From the NCBI GenBank assembly GCA_009840385.1, contig VXNX01000006.1, positions 11,054 through 75,053 of the forward strand: a stretch of DNA of 64,000 nt. The letters run 5' to 3'. This stretch comes from Candidatus Dadabacteria bacterium. Its GTDB lineage: Bacteria; Desulfobacterota_D; UBA1144; Nemesobacterales; Nemesobacteraceae. A model generated the notes under the pieces. That model made no database searches and was not told the origin of the DNA. It saw nothing but the letters and a program-made list of their open reading frames with translations. Within the stretch, counting starts at the first letter, position 1. The number at the start of each line of letters is the position of its first letter. A program made the translations under genes and the position numbers. This document shows, one piece after another, positions 15,770-24,844 of this stretch.

Positions 15770-17746
15770 ATGAAACTTAGAAAATTTACAGTAAAAGAAT
15801 TTAGAAGCATTTGGGACTCGAATGCTATCGAAGTTGATGACAAGGTAACCTGTCTGGTCGGCAAAAATGAATCTGGCAAAACAGCGTTACTCCACGCACT
15901 ATATAGAACTAACCCGATTATTGCCAAGGATGCTCTCTTTGACGAAACCTACGATTATCCAAAGCGTGAAGTTGAAGATTACCGGCTCAGCATTCAAAAC
16001 GGAGAACGCAAAGAAGCTGTAGTTGTTGAAAGCGTATATGATCTCGAAGAGGATGACATAGAGATTGTTTCCGAAAAGTTCGGGCCAGATGCTTTAAAAG
16101 AATCTTTTTTTACTCTTAGTACATATTATGGCGAACGAAACAGACAATTTCGCCTAGAAGCTAACGACAAAGCAGCAATTATGTATCTGTCTAAAAACCC
16201 TGATCTTCCAATTCCTTTATCAGAAAAGTTAGTAGCGACAAACAATTGGGATGAGTTTATACAAATACTGCGAGATGCAGAGACAGAACAAACGGAAACT
16301 GTTTCTAACTTATTAGAATTAGCCGAAAAGATTGAAGAAGGAGAAAATCTGGCACATTACATCTATAATTCCTTGCTTCGTCCTCGCATACCTAAGTTCC
16401 TGTATTTTGACGAATACTATCAGATGCAGGGTTGTGCAAACATTAATGCGTTGATTCAACGAGAAGAAGAAGGACAACTAGAGGGTTCTGATCGCCCTCT
16501 TCTTGGACTTATAAGCCTTGCACGGCTCAATGTAAATGAACTTGTTAACATCACCAACACTACAGAACTCAAAAACAAACTGGAAGGTGCAAGCAATCAT
16601 CTTACCAGACGCATAATGAAATACTGGTCGCAAAATAAACATATCAGAATAAGGTTTGATGTTCGCGACGCAAAGTCGAGAGACCCACAAGGCATGCAAG
16701 AAGGGGTTAATATATGGGGTGAGATTTATGACACGATGCATTTAGCACACACACCATTAGGTTCTAGGTCCCGAGGTTTTGTCTGGTTTTTCTCGTTTTT
16801 AGCTTGGTATGAGAGCGTCAAAAAGAAACAACAGAATGTAATTTTATTGCTTGATGAACCAGGGCTTTCGTTGCATGGACGTGCACAAGCTGACTTGCTT
16901 GAATACTTTGAAGCGGAACTTTCCGACCACCAACTTATATATTCAACGCATTCTCCCTTTATGGTTGACCCACAACATTTTGATCGTGTTCGGATTGTCC
17001 AAGATTTAAGCATTGACGCTGATCAAGAATTGCCAAGAGAAGAAGACGGCACAAAAGTCTTAACTAACGTTTTTGACGCAACAGAGGATAGCCTTTTTCC
17101 TCTACAAGGTGCTCTTGGATATGAAATACAACAAACGCTTTTTATTGGACCTAATTGTCTGATAGTCGAAGGACCCTCCGATATGTTCTACATTCGAGCG
17201 ATTTCCTGTGAGCTTGAACGTGAGGGCCGGGAAGGTTTGTCGGAGAAATGGGTTATCACGCCGGTTGGAGGTAGCGGAAAAGTCCCTGCTTTTGTTTCTC
17301 TTCTTGCTCCCCAAAAGGGCTTGAATGTCACCACCTTGTTAGACATCAAGAAAAAAGATAAGCAGATTATCGAGGATTTATATAAAAAGAAGTTGCTTAA
17401 GAAGAAACAGGTTCTGACTTATGCCGAGTTCATAGGCAAAAAAGAGGCTGATATAGAGGACTTGTTTGATCGTGAATTTTATGTTGGACTTCTGAATGCC
17501 GAGTTTAAGAGGGAGTTGAAAAAACCTATAGATCCATCGAAACTAAACGAAAGGGTGCCGAGAATACTTAAAGCCATAGAAGATCATCTTTCTGAAAACC
17601 CCTCTGCCTTCAAATCAGGCTCTTTTAGCCATTATCGTCCAGCACAATACTTTACCGAAAATATAACTTACCTGTGGGAAACAATCTCTAGTGAAACGAA
17701 AGACACATTTGAAGGTGTTTTTCAAAAACTCAATAATTTACTATAA
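15770..17746 (+). CDS. OLD-family AAA ATPase with TOPRIM domain (putative overcoming-lysogenization-defect-type nuclease)
   Basis: 658 residues. The N-terminal ABC/AAA ATPase has Walker A VGKNESGKTALL (about 29-40) and, after a long coiled insert, Walker B VILLLDEPGLSLHG (about 360-373), then STHSPFMVD (H-loop). The C-terminal TOPRIM-like domain starts at CLIVEGPSDMFY (catalytic Glu about 466), then VGGSGK, LLDIKKKDKQ and ADIEDLFDREFY. In place of the usual DxD there is D-I-K, which I recall as normal in this OLD subgroup. OLD nucleases act in phage defence (Old, GajA of Gabija). No GajB helicase is adjacent, so a Gabija call is not supported. Two small genes follow. Confidence 0.85.
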   Translation: MKLRKFTVKEFRSIWDSNAIEVDDKVTCLVGKNESGKTALLHALYRTNPIIAKDALFDETYDYPKREVEDYRLSIQNGERKEAVVVESVYDLEEDDIEIVSEKFGPDALKESFFTLSTYYGERNRQFRLEANDKAAIMYLSKNPDLPIPLSEKLVATNNWDEFIQILRDAETEQTETVSNLLELAEKIEEGENLAHYIYNSLLRPRIPKFLYFDEYYQMQGCANINALIQREEEGQLEGSDRPLLGLISLARLNVNELVNITNTTELKNKLEGASNHLTRRIMKYWSQNKHIRIRFDVRDAKSRDPQGMQEGVNIWGEIYDTMHLAHTPLGSRSRGFVWFFSFLAWYESVKKKQQNVILLLDEPGLSLHGRAQADLLEYFEAELSDHQLIYSTHSPFMVDPQHFDRVRIVQDLSIDADQELPREEDGTKVLTNVFDATEDSLFPLQGALGYEIQQTLFIGPNCLIVEGPSDMFYIRAISCELEREGREGLSEKWVITPVGGSGKVPAFVSLLAPQKGLNVTTLLDIKKKDKQIIEDLYKKKLLKKKQVLTYAEFIGKKEADIEDLFDREFYVGLLNAEFKRELKKPIDPSKLNERVPRILKAIEDHLSENPSAFKSGSFSHYRPAQYFTENITYLWETISSETKDTFEGVFQKLNNLL

Positions 17747-17748
17747 CA

Positions 17749-17889
17749 TTACCGAACCAAGTTTGGGACTCTAACTCGCTTCATATTCAATCTCTCTCTG
17801 AGGTCATCTTCCTCAGCACCGAACTCGTCTAGTATTTCTTTGGTTGAGCTTATGTCGTAATCTTGAGAAGCATCCTTTGCCGGGTACAA
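17749..17889 (-). CDS. Possible 46-residue ORF or gene fragment (TTG start)
   Basis: On the minus strand a frame ending at 17749 reads AKDASQDYDISSTKEILDEFG...DDLRERLNMKRVRVPNLVR, a composition more protein-like than chance. It opens only with TTG at 17889, behind GGCGGGGA. It could be the 3' relic of a larger gene. Not recognised. Confidence 0.25.
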   Translation of the reverse strand: MYPAKDASQDYDISSTKEILDEFGAEEDDLRERLNMKRVRVPNLVR

Positions 17890-17920
17890 TCCCCGCCAAC
17901 AAGCTTAGGAGGTTTTTAAT

Positions 17921-18169
17921 ATGAGAGGAAAAGAGACGAAATATTACAAGCTCCGTATCCGTCTGAATGAAGTGGAAGGAGACTTCACCACCGCTTATTA
18001 CTATATAAGGGATATAGGGATAATCACTGACAGCGAGGAACTGGCAACACCAATTCCAGAAGAAGATATCCCCCAAGCTATGGAGGCAATCAAAAAATTT
18101 TACCCCAAAGCTACGCCAACTAGTAATCCTGTAGGGACTTGCGTGGGAAGTGTATGGGATCTTCCGTGA
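17921..18169 (+). CDS. Small hypothetical protein downstream of the OLD nuclease
   Basis: 82 residues, preceded by a perfect AGGAGG with good spacing to the ATG. It is soluble: KYYKLRIRLNEVEGDFTTAYYYIRDIGIITDS looks like a beta-beta-alpha segment, followed by IPEEDIPQAMEAIKKFY and a Pro/Thr-rich tail. Not recognised. It lies 174 bp after the OLD gene and 39 bp before the GIY-YIG-like gene. The strong ribosome site, similar to those of both neighbours, supports expression. Confidence 0.55.
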   Translation: MRGKETKYYKLRIRLNEVEGDFTTAYYYIRDIGIITDSEELATPIPEEDIPQAMEAIKKFYPKATPTSNPVGTCVGSVWDLP

Positions 18170-18208
18170 TTGCTTAGGGAACCATGTAACCAAACTTAGG
18201 AGAGTGCT

Positions 18209-18544
18209 ATGACAGAACCACTGCGACTAAAATGGCAACGTTGTCGTTTTAGTGATTCAGGTTTTCGCCACTTAGAAAGAATCAGTGGCGTATGTGTAAT
18301 ATGGGAGAAAGAACCAGGAAGAGTCATTTATGTTGGTAGAGGGAATCTAGAGGAACGTGTCAGTAAACAGCTTAACGATAAGAACGAACTTACTTCCCTC
18401 GTTTCTAGGGGAAACACTTGGGTTTTTTATGCTGAAGTGGCAGAAGAGAAACAAGCGGGAGTCGAGAACTTCCTGATTCAACACTATGAACCGACCTACG
18501 GACAGATTGAAGTAAACCTACCCGATTTCCATTTGCTTCCGTAA
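18209..18544 (+). CDS. GIY-YIG-like domain protein
   Basis: 111 residues. The order GVCVIWEKEPGRVIYVGRGNLEERVSKQL matches the GIY (here GVC), YIG (YVG), and helix-Arg (EER) elements of GIY-YIG nucleases. The later GVENFLIQHYEPTYG carries the expected catalytic Glu and the Pro-x-x-Gly ending. Stand-alone proteins of this size are poorly characterised; activity is inferred. AGGAG precedes the ATG. Its 3' end overlaps a converging minus-strand ORF by 27 bp. Its position after an OLD-family ATPase suggests a small nuclease-rich defence or mobile cassette. Confidence 0.65.
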   Translation: MTEPLRLKWQRCRFSDSGFRHLERISGVCVIWEKEPGRVIYVGRGNLEERVSKQLNDKNELTSLVSRGNTWVFYAEVAEEKQAGVENFLIQHYEPTYGQIEVNLPDFHLLP

Positions 18545-18733
18545 GTCTTTAAGCTTATTGCAAAGCCTGTAATAGACAAAATACAGAACAGGTTCTTCAC
18601 CCAAGTCAGTTGCCTTGTATCTTGTCTCGACCAGCCTATGAAATTCAGGGAGTTTTTCCTTAATCTCTTTGTCTATATTAACCAGAACTGCTTCTTGCAA
18701 CTTGCTGTCTTGAATCTCTGATAATACTTTCAT
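18518..18733 (-). CDS. Small hypothetical protein, minus strand
   Basis: 71 residues, mostly helical and charged (LQEAVLVNIDKEIKEKLPEFHRLVETRYKATDLGEEPVLYFVYYRLCNKL). A weak AAGGTAG ribosome site precedes the ATG. Its 3' end overlaps the GIY-YIG-like gene by 27 bp. No family recognised. The ordered amphipathic pattern favours a real protein over a chance frame, but only weakly. Confidence 0.4.
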   Translation of the reverse strand: MKVLSEIQDSKLQEAVLVNIDKEIKEKLPEFHRLVETRYKATDLGEEPVLYFVYYRLCNKLKDLRKQMEIG

Positions 18734-18897
18734 TTTCTACCTTGGTCTCGATCCGGGATCATACCCTTCAGGCCAAGTTTCTCAAGAGGCTTGGATAGTT
18801 AAGTATGTTATCCCCTTTCCTAAGTTTATCTTTTTCCTATAAATCTTTTATGAAGAATTCGGGATAGGTAGGTGTGTGAGTTAGAATAGTCCAAGAG

Positions 18898-20916
18898 ATG
18901 GATCCTAGGAAATCTTTGTTTAATCTCAAAAGCCCCTTTGAACCCAAGGGAGATCAGCCCCAGGCCATCTCCGCTCTGGGCGAAGGACTGAGACGCGGAC
19001 ACAAGGATCAGGTCCTCCTCGGAGTTACGGGAAGCGGCAAGACCTTCACCATAGCCCACGTTATCCGCGACGCGGGACGTCCCACCCTGATACTTGTTCA
19101 CAACAAGACCCTGGCCGCCCAGATATACGCGGAACTGCGCGATTTTTTCCCCGACAACGAAGTTCACTACTTCGTGAGCTACTACGACTACTACCAGCCC
19201 GAAGCCTATATACCGGAGACCGACACGTACATAGAAAAGGACGCCTCGATAAACGAATACATAGACCGCATGCGCCACGCCGCCACCAAGGCTCTTTTCA
19301 GACGAAGGGACGTGATAATCGTTTCAAGCGTTTCGGCTATCTACGGGATCGGGGCGCCCAAGGTTTATTACGGCATGCTTACCGAAATCGAAGTGGGAAT
19401 GGAGATCTCAAGAAACGATTTTGCCCTGAGGCTTGAGGAGGTACGTTACGAAAGAAAGATTGATGAGCTTGACAGAGGCACTTACAGGGTGAGGGGTGAC
19501 GTGGTGGATGTATTCCCTTCGCATGAGGAATCGGTTGCGCTCAGGGTCGAGTTTTTCGGGGACTCAATCGAGACGATACGCGCTATAGACCCGCTGAGCG
19601 GCCGGTCGGTCGGGGACGTGCGGGAAGTTTCCATTTTTCCTGGCTCGCATTACGTGGCTCCCAAAAGCATTCTTGAAGAGGCCGTGGAGAGCATAGGCAG
19701 GGAGCTTGAGCAGAGGCTCGCTGAGCTCAGGGGACGTGGCATGGAACTTGAGGCCGACCGTCTTGAGGAAAGAACCAGGTTTGATCTTGAACTGCTCGAT
19801 ACCATGGGCTTCTGTCCCGGCATCGAGAATTACTCGAGGTATATCTCGGGGCGGCGTCCCGGAGACCCTCCTTACACGCTTCTTGATTATTTCCCGGAAG
19901 ACTTTCTCTGCGTGATCGACGAGAGTCACCAGATGGTTCCGCAGCTGCGGGGTATGTACCTTGGTGACAGGAGCAGAAAGCTTTCTCTGGTTGAAAACGG
20001 TTTCAGGCTTCCTTCCGCGTTTGATAACCGTCCCCTTAATTTTGAGGAGTTCGAGAGGAAGGTCGGGCAGGTTGTATACGTCTCGGCCACCCCGGGTCCC
20101 TATGAACTCGGACAGGCGGGCGGCAACATTGTCGAGCAGATAATACGCCCGACGGGGCTTGCGGACCCGCTGATTGAAATCCGCCCCGCCCAGAACCAGG
20201 TGGACGATCTGTTCGATGAACTGAGAAAAGTGGCTGACGGGGGGCAGAGAGCGCTCGTTACGACGCTTACCAAGAAAATGGCCGAGGACCTTACGGACTA
20301 TTACAGGGAGCTTGGCCTGCGGGTTGAGTACCTGCATTCGGAGATTGACACCCTAGAGAGGATAAGGATCGTGAGGGATCTGCGAGCCGCCAGGTTCGAC
20401 ATTCTGATCGGAATAAACCTGCTGCGGGAGGGGCTCGATATCCCCGAGGTTTCTCTCGTCGCCGTGCTTGACGCCGACAAGGAAGGGTACCTTCGTTCAG
20501 AGACGTCGCTTGTTCAGATTTTCGGCCGGGCCGCGAGAAACGTTTCAGGCAGGGCGATTCTCTACGCGGACGCGATAACCGGATCGATGCGTGCCGCCAT
20601 GGCGGAAACCCGCAGAAGAAGAAGTATCCAGATGGAATACAACGCGGAAAACAATATAGTTCCCAGAAGCATCGAAAAGAACATAACCGACGTACTGGGC
20701 TCCATATACGAGTCTGACTACCTCAAGATTTCCGGTACGGATGAAGAGGACCTCCTCGATATGCCTCCGAACAAGATTCCAGAGGCCGTAGCCAAGCTTT
20801 CAAGGGAGATGAAGTCTGCCGCGAAGAAACTTGAATTCGAAAAGGCCGCCGAATTCAGAAACAGGATAAAGAAACTTCAGGAGCTGGAACTCAAATACGC
20901 TGAAGGGGTCGCGTGA
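18898..20916 (+). CDS. uvrB: Excinuclease ABC subunit B (UvrB)
   Basis: 672 residues, normal length. UvrB is the damage-verifying helicase-like subunit of nucleotide excision repair, working with UvrA and UvrC. Walker A is LLGVTGSGKTFTIAHV (about 39-54); the beta-hairpin YYDYYQPEAYIPETDTYIEKD (about 98-118) inserts into damaged DNA. DESH-box (VIDESHQMVPQL) and motif VI (QIFGRAARN) are intact. The C-terminal UVR motif (EMKSAAKKLEFEKAAEFRNRI) binds UvrC. A TAGAAT box 10 nt upstream suggests a very short leader. No SOS box was seen. Confidence 0.97.
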   Translation: MDPRKSLFNLKSPFEPKGDQPQAISALGEGLRRGHKDQVLLGVTGSGKTFTIAHVIRDAGRPTLILVHNKTLAAQIYAELRDFFPDNEVHYFVSYYDYYQPEAYIPETDTYIEKDASINEYIDRMRHAATKALFRRRDVIIVSSVSAIYGIGAPKVYYGMLTEIEVGMEISRNDFALRLEEVRYERKIDELDRGTYRVRGDVVDVFPSHEESVALRVEFFGDSIETIRAIDPLSGRSVGDVREVSIFPGSHYVAPKSILEEAVESIGRELEQRLAELRGRGMELEADRLEERTRFDLELLDTMGFCPGIENYSRYISGRRPGDPPYTLLDYFPEDFLCVIDESHQMVPQLRGMYLGDRSRKLSLVENGFRLPSAFDNRPLNFEEFERKVGQVVYVSATPGPYELGQAGGNIVEQIIRPTGLADPLIEIRPAQNQVDDLFDELRKVADGGQRALVTTLTKKMAEDLTDYYRELGLRVEYLHSEIDTLERIRIVRDLRAARFDILIGINLLREGLDIPEVSLVAVLDADKEGYLRSETSLVQIFGRAARNVSGRAILYADAITGSMRAAMAETRRRRSIQMEYNAENNIVPRSIEKNITDVLGSIYESDYLKISGTDEEDLLDMPPNKIPEAVAKLSREMKSAAKKLEFEKAAEFRNRIKKLQELELKYAEGVA

Positions 20917-20975
20917 CAATCGGGTATTTCAGCGCCATTAACCATACATTTCCTTGACAATGCTAGGGGGGTAGA

Positions 20976-23900
20976 ATGGGGCAATTAGGTATAAACAGGC
21001 CGTTCTATCTGGTAGCATATAAAGAAGAGAGGTCTAGGATGCTGTTATCTGGGGTTATTGTCAGGAAATCCATTCCTGTTTTCTTTGAAATGAGGTCAGC
21101 CGCCGTATCATTTCTTATTGCCGGCGTGCTTGTCCTCGCCCTGATTCTGGTCGGGTGTGGCGGCGACACCGTGCCTTCTGAATCTCCCGATTCCTACAAT
21201 CCCGCGCACGGAGGTGTTGACCCCGATGACCCCGCGCCCGCAGACCCCTGTATTTCCCCGAGGGCTCTTGACAATCCTTCGTGTCCAGATCTACCTTCCG
21301 TGGTACACACGACGCGACTGGATCAATCCATCACCTTCGACATACGGAGTGACCCTCTGAATGACCGGATTCTGAGGCAGCCCCAGCAGGGGACGGTGAT
21401 TTTGAATGCCGACGGCTCCGTTACCTACTCCCCCGCACCCGGGGCTTTGGGAGAAGACAGCTTCGAAATCGAAATTAACGGAAGCCCACGGGAGATTACC
21501 ATTGACAACAACCTCGCTTATGAAGGCCAGATTGAGGGCGAGGTGGGCTATTTCGGCAACGTTGAAGTTCTGTTGACGGGGGAGGGAGTTTTGGAAACCG
21601 CATCGCCGGACTCTTCTGGCAGGTTCAAGTTCTATGCGTTGCCGGACGGCGACTATGTAGTCAAGGTGCGGAAAGCGGGCTACACATCGTCGCTTGCCCG
21701 GGCGTTCAGCCTGGATATCAAGCGGCATAGACCTTCGCGTGGTGGGATCGACCGATTTGTTCTGGAACCGATCGATTCGGATACTTTTGTGTACCATTGG
21801 GAGGAAGATCAAAGTGCGGCCGGCTATGATTATGCGGCCCATGTGAACCAGCCCGTGGTTGTGGAGTTTTTGGATGAGCAGGTTGAGGTGGTTGATGAAG
21901 CGTCAGCCAGCAAGCTCCATCACGACTACAACATCTTGCTGGTCGATTCGGAAAGCGGTTCATGGACACAAGAGCATGCATATCGCCTTCTCGAAACTAT
22001 GAAGTCCATCCCGCAGAAGCGGCGGGACCCCTATAGGGAACAAAGTCTTCCCGCCAGCAGGTGGCTTCTCACTTCCGACCACTTGGGGGATGACATCCGG
22101 ATTACACATCATGAAGACGAAGACTACAGGACCGTTCTCATTTCCGAAGAAGCCTTCGTCAATGCCAGTCCCCGGATTGCCAGGGTTGAAGGCAAGCGAG
22201 GCGTCTACTACTCGCAACGCCTGCACCACGCGCTGGTGCGTTTCGTCACGGATAACGGCAGGGATGAAGAGGCGTACGAAGGGATTTTCCGCTCGCGTTA
22301 CGGAGTCACTACCCGCATACCGGATTATGCCCGGCTTACCCGATCCACCACTGGCGAGTCCGCGTCGCGCTTTCAGAAGTTTCATCCCGAAGAGATCATC
22401 CAATTGATCAATATGTTTGAGGAAATGCCCAGGGGGATGCACAAACTGCCTGAACTGCAGTATCTGGTGCGACGCTTGGACGGCACGCTGCACCCTATAT
22501 ATTCTGAGGCGCCTGCGGTGGCTTGGCCCGATGACGGCTATATCGAGTTCATGGAAAGCGGGTTCAGCAACTTTTCCGCTAACTATATCCATCGCCTCAT
22601 CATTCACGAAAAAGCGCATTTCCTGTGGGCCCACCGGTTCGACGAGCAACTCAAGCAGGACTGGATCGAACTAGGTGGCTGGTACCAAGACCCGGAAAGC
22701 TCAAGCGGCTGGTCGACTAGCAAACAAACGGAGTTTGTCTCCGCTTACGCCCACTTAGTAAATCCGGATGAGGACATGGCCGAGTCCATTTCCTACTTCA
22801 TCGTAAATCCCGACAGGCTGAAATCCCGGGCCATCGGCAAGTACGAGTTCGTCCGCGACCGCATCATGCAAGGCAACATCTACATCTCCGCCATCCGGGA
22901 AGACCTGACTTTTGAGGTATACAACCTGTATCCCGACTACGTCTATCCGGGCAAGATCCGGAGAGTTGATATTGTGGTCGAGGGGAATCCGGATGACGAC
23001 AAGACAATCCATGTGGAAATTGAGTTGCATGCTCTCGATGAGGAATTGGAAGGAGCGAAACACGCCTATATGCGCATTTTCAGCGAGACCGGCACCTGGG
23101 TGGACCTGTACCTCTACCCCGCGAATGCGAAAGGCACGGTGCTCAACGGCAGCTTTGCTCTCAGCAAGCACACCAAAGCTGGTTACTGGCGGCCGGATCA
23201 GATCGTCATCACAGATGCGGCTGGCAACGAGCGGTTCGAAGGGGTGAATGACTTTGGGTGGAAACTCTACGTCGGCAACCTGCTGGAGGATGTCACCGCT
23301 CCCGAGTATGTGCGCAATACGGCGTCACTGAGCAAGAGCGTAACGAGCTTGGAAGGCCGGGAGGTTCAGTTGATTCACGCAACCTGGAAGGTTGATGAGG
23401 ACACGGCAATGCGGGGACGGGGACCTTGCTATGCCAGCCTGAATGATGATTTTCTGCAGACCTACAGCTACCAAGCATGGGGTTTGTATGACTCAGCCAG
23501 CAGGCTGTGTATGGTGGACTTTGTTATGCCTCACTACATGCCGAGTTCCATCTACAGGATGAATTACATCTACATGATCGATGAAGCACTGAATGCAAAG
23601 GGAGTTTACTTCACCCATCCCGGACACGTTCTGCGTCCAGAGGAAAGCATTGTGGATGAAACGCCCCGGCAAATTAGACTGGTAACCGACAATCCGGACC
23701 TCCAACCCCCTGAGTTGGATGTTAACGGCATTCAGATCAGTGCCGAGCCCACCTATCCGGACGCGCCCAATGGCGAAACTCTGGTGACTATCACTTTTCG
23801 CGTCAGGGACAACATATCTGGTTACGAGGTCGCAAGCATGCAGCTACGCGACCCACAGGGCATCGAGCATTATGGCTATCACTATTCTAGAGATCGCTCC

Positions 23901-24083
23901 CGATTATTCCCAGAAGATAACCCCACCCATTGGACCACTCACACCCGGACGGTGCTTCTGCCGCCGGGTTCCGCGCCCGGTACTTGGGGGCTGGCCGAGA
24001 TGACGATTGAGGATCGGGCGGGCAACTTCCGGCGCTACGATTTCACCGAGATTATCCACTTCGAAGTATTAGACGAGAGTTGA
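20976..24083 (+). CDS. Large lipoprotein with HEXXH zinc-metallopeptidase motif
   Basis: 1035 residues from an ATG with a G-rich ribosome site; starts at 21039 (after GAGAGG) or 21090 are also possible. The lipoprotein signal MRSAAVSFLIAGVLVLALILVGC begins at residue 39. Residues 110-180 hold a cadherin/Ig-like segment (TYSPAPGALGEDSF) and 185-245 a carboxypeptidase-regulatory-like domain. The central HEKAH (H544, E545, H548) followed by NPDEDMAESISYF (about 596-608), with a candidate third ligand Glu, matches gluzincin-type peptidases. Long beta-rich C-terminal domains follow (NISGYEVASMQLRDPQG). Likely anchored in the envelope and acting on proteins outside; substrate unknown. GC is higher than in its neighbours, so transfer is possible. 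Confidence 0.7.
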   Translation: MGQLGINRPFYLVAYKEERSRMLLSGVIVRKSIPVFFEMRSAAVSFLIAGVLVLALILVGCGGDTVPSESPDSYNPAHGGVDPDDPAPADPCISPRALDNPSCPDLPSVVHTTRLDQSITFDIRSDPLNDRILRQPQQGTVILNADGSVTYSPAPGALGEDSFEIEINGSPREITIDNNLAYEGQIEGEVGYFGNVEVLLTGEGVLETASPDSSGRFKFYALPDGDYVVKVRKAGYTSSLARAFSLDIKRHRPSRGGIDRFVLEPIDSDTFVYHWEEDQSAAGYDYAAHVNQPVVVEFLDEQVEVVDEASASKLHHDYNILLVDSESGSWTQEHAYRLLETMKSIPQKRRDPYREQSLPASRWLLTSDHLGDDIRITHHEDEDYRTVLISEEAFVNASPRIARVEGKRGVYYSQRLHHALVRFVTDNGRDEEAYEGIFRSRYGVTTRIPDYARLTRSTTGESASRFQKFHPEEIIQLINMFEEMPRGMHKLPELQYLVRRLDGTLHPIYSEAPAVAWPDDGYIEFMESGFSNFSANYIHRLIIHEKAHFLWAHRFDEQLKQDWIELGGWYQDPESSSGWSTSKQTEFVSAYAHLVNPDEDMAESISYFIVNPDRLKSRAIGKYEFVRDRIMQGNIYISAIREDLTFEVYNLYPDYVYPGKIRRVDIVVEGNPDDDKTIHVEIELHALDEELEGAKHAYMRIFSETGTWVDLYLYPANAKGTVLNGSFALSKHTKAGYWRPDQIVITDAAGNERFEGVNDFGWKLYVGNLLEDVTAPEYVRNTASLSKSVTSLEGREVQLIHATWKVDEDTAMRGRGPCYASLNDDFLQTYSYQAWGLYDSASRLCMVDFVMPHYMPSSIYRMNYIYMIDEALNAKGVYFTHPGHVLRPEESIVDETPRQIRLVTDNPDLQPPELDVNGIQISAEPTYPDAPNGETLVTITFRVRDNISGYEVASMQLRDPQGIEHYGYHYSRDRSRLFPEDNPTHWTTHTRTVLLPPGSAPGTWGLAEMTIEDRAGNFRRYDFTEIIHFEVLDES

Positions 24084-24249
24084 ATCGCTTATCATCGCGC
24101 ACCAGCGGCCGCTGCCCTTGACCGTCGCAGATTCGCTACGCCTCGTCTCAACGCCTATTGAATAAATACAGTTCCTGAAGAGGTAGAATCGACAGGTCAA
24201 GTCATAATTACCCAATTTAATTTGCCAGCTACGCCAATCGGGTATTTTC

Positions 24250-24277
24250 TTGCCGATTTTTTTGTTTTATGTAGAAT
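24250..24277 (+). promoter_or_regulatory. Candidate promoter of the rimP-nusA-infB operon
   Basis: TTGCCG (24250-24255), a 16-bp T-rich spacer, TAGAAT (24272-24277). The predicted start is near 24284, just before a strong intrinsic terminator at 24293. There is no room for another promoter between that terminator and the rimP start at 24356, which supports this site. Confidence 0.5.
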
Positions 24278-24292
24278 TAAAGCGTCTTTTGG

Positions 24293-24322
24293 AAAGAGTG
24301 GGTCTTTACCCGCTCTTTTTTT
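24293..24322 (+). terminator. Intrinsic terminator in the leader of the rimP-nusA operon (possible attenuator)
   Basis: AAAGAGTGGGT (24293-24303) pairs with ACCCGCTCTTT (24308-24318): 11 pairs including one G-T, with a CTTT loop and a run of seven T (24316-24322). It ends 33 bp before the rimP start. It either ends transcripts from upstream or attenuates the operon from the promoter at 24250. Confidence 0.85.
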
Positions 24323-24355
24323 GTTGAAGGGTTTAAAAGAGACGGAGAGACTGCT

Positions 24356-24844
24356 GTGCAAGAGGCATACGGCGAGCTTGAAAAAGCGATTTTGGAAGTT
24401 CTTCACCCGATTGTGGAGGAGAATTCCTGCGAGTTTGTGGATATAAAGTACCTGAGGGAAAGAGGGGGCAGGGTTTTGAGGATATTCCTTGATAAAGAGG
24501 GCGGAGTTACAGTCGATGACTGCGCGAACGTAAGCAGGGAACTTGGCGTCGTTCTAGATGCCTACGACATAATGCCTAAGCATTCTTACACCCTTGAGGT
24601 TTCTTCTCCAGGTCTCAGAAGGCCGCTTAACAGGCAGAGCGACTACGAGAGGTTCAAGGGAAGAAAGGTGAAGATAAAAACCACGGATCCGGTCGAAGAC
24701 AGAAGGGTCTTTTCTGGAACGCTTCTCGGAATGAGAGGAGAAATGATCTTGGTGGAAGTCGAGGGTCGTTCGTACAGCGTGCCTTTCGGCTCCGTCAGCA
24801 GGGCGAACTTGGAAATTGATTTTGGGAAAGGAGCGAGAAAATGA
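24356..24844 (+). CDS. rimP: Ribosome maturation factor RimP
   Basis: 162 residues, GTG start behind GGAGAGA. RimP binds the 30S precursor and helps late 16S maturation near S12. The family signature CANVSRELGVVLDAYD and YTLEVSSPGLRRPL (about 78-95) is intact, followed by the small SH3-like C-terminal domain (KIKTTDPVEDRRVFSGTLLG). First gene of the rimP-nusA-infB-ylxP-rbfA-nrnA-truB-rpsO-pnp run. Its stop overlaps the nusA start by 4 bp (ATGA). Confidence 0.95.
   Translation: MQEAYGELEKAILEVLHPIVEENSCEFVDIKYLRERGGRVLRIFLDKEGGVTVDDCANVSRELGVVLDAYDIMPKHSYTLEVSSPGLRRPLNRQSDYERFKGRKVKIKTTDPVEDRRVFSGTLLGMRGEMILVEVEGRSYSVPFGSVSRANLEIDFGKGARK

Noticed and set aside
15770-18544. Gabija system (GajA plus GajB)
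   Set aside because: The OLD/TOPRIM protein resembles GajA in architecture, but no UvrD-like GajB helicase follows; the next genes are small.
19564-20337. Long minus-strand open frame inside uvrB (257 codons)
   Set aside because: It is a shadow of the GC-rich uvrB coding strand; no ribosome site or recognisable domain.
18898-20916. CRISPR array or cas genes anywhere in the window
   Set aside because: No regularly spaced direct repeats and no Cas-like proteins were seen.
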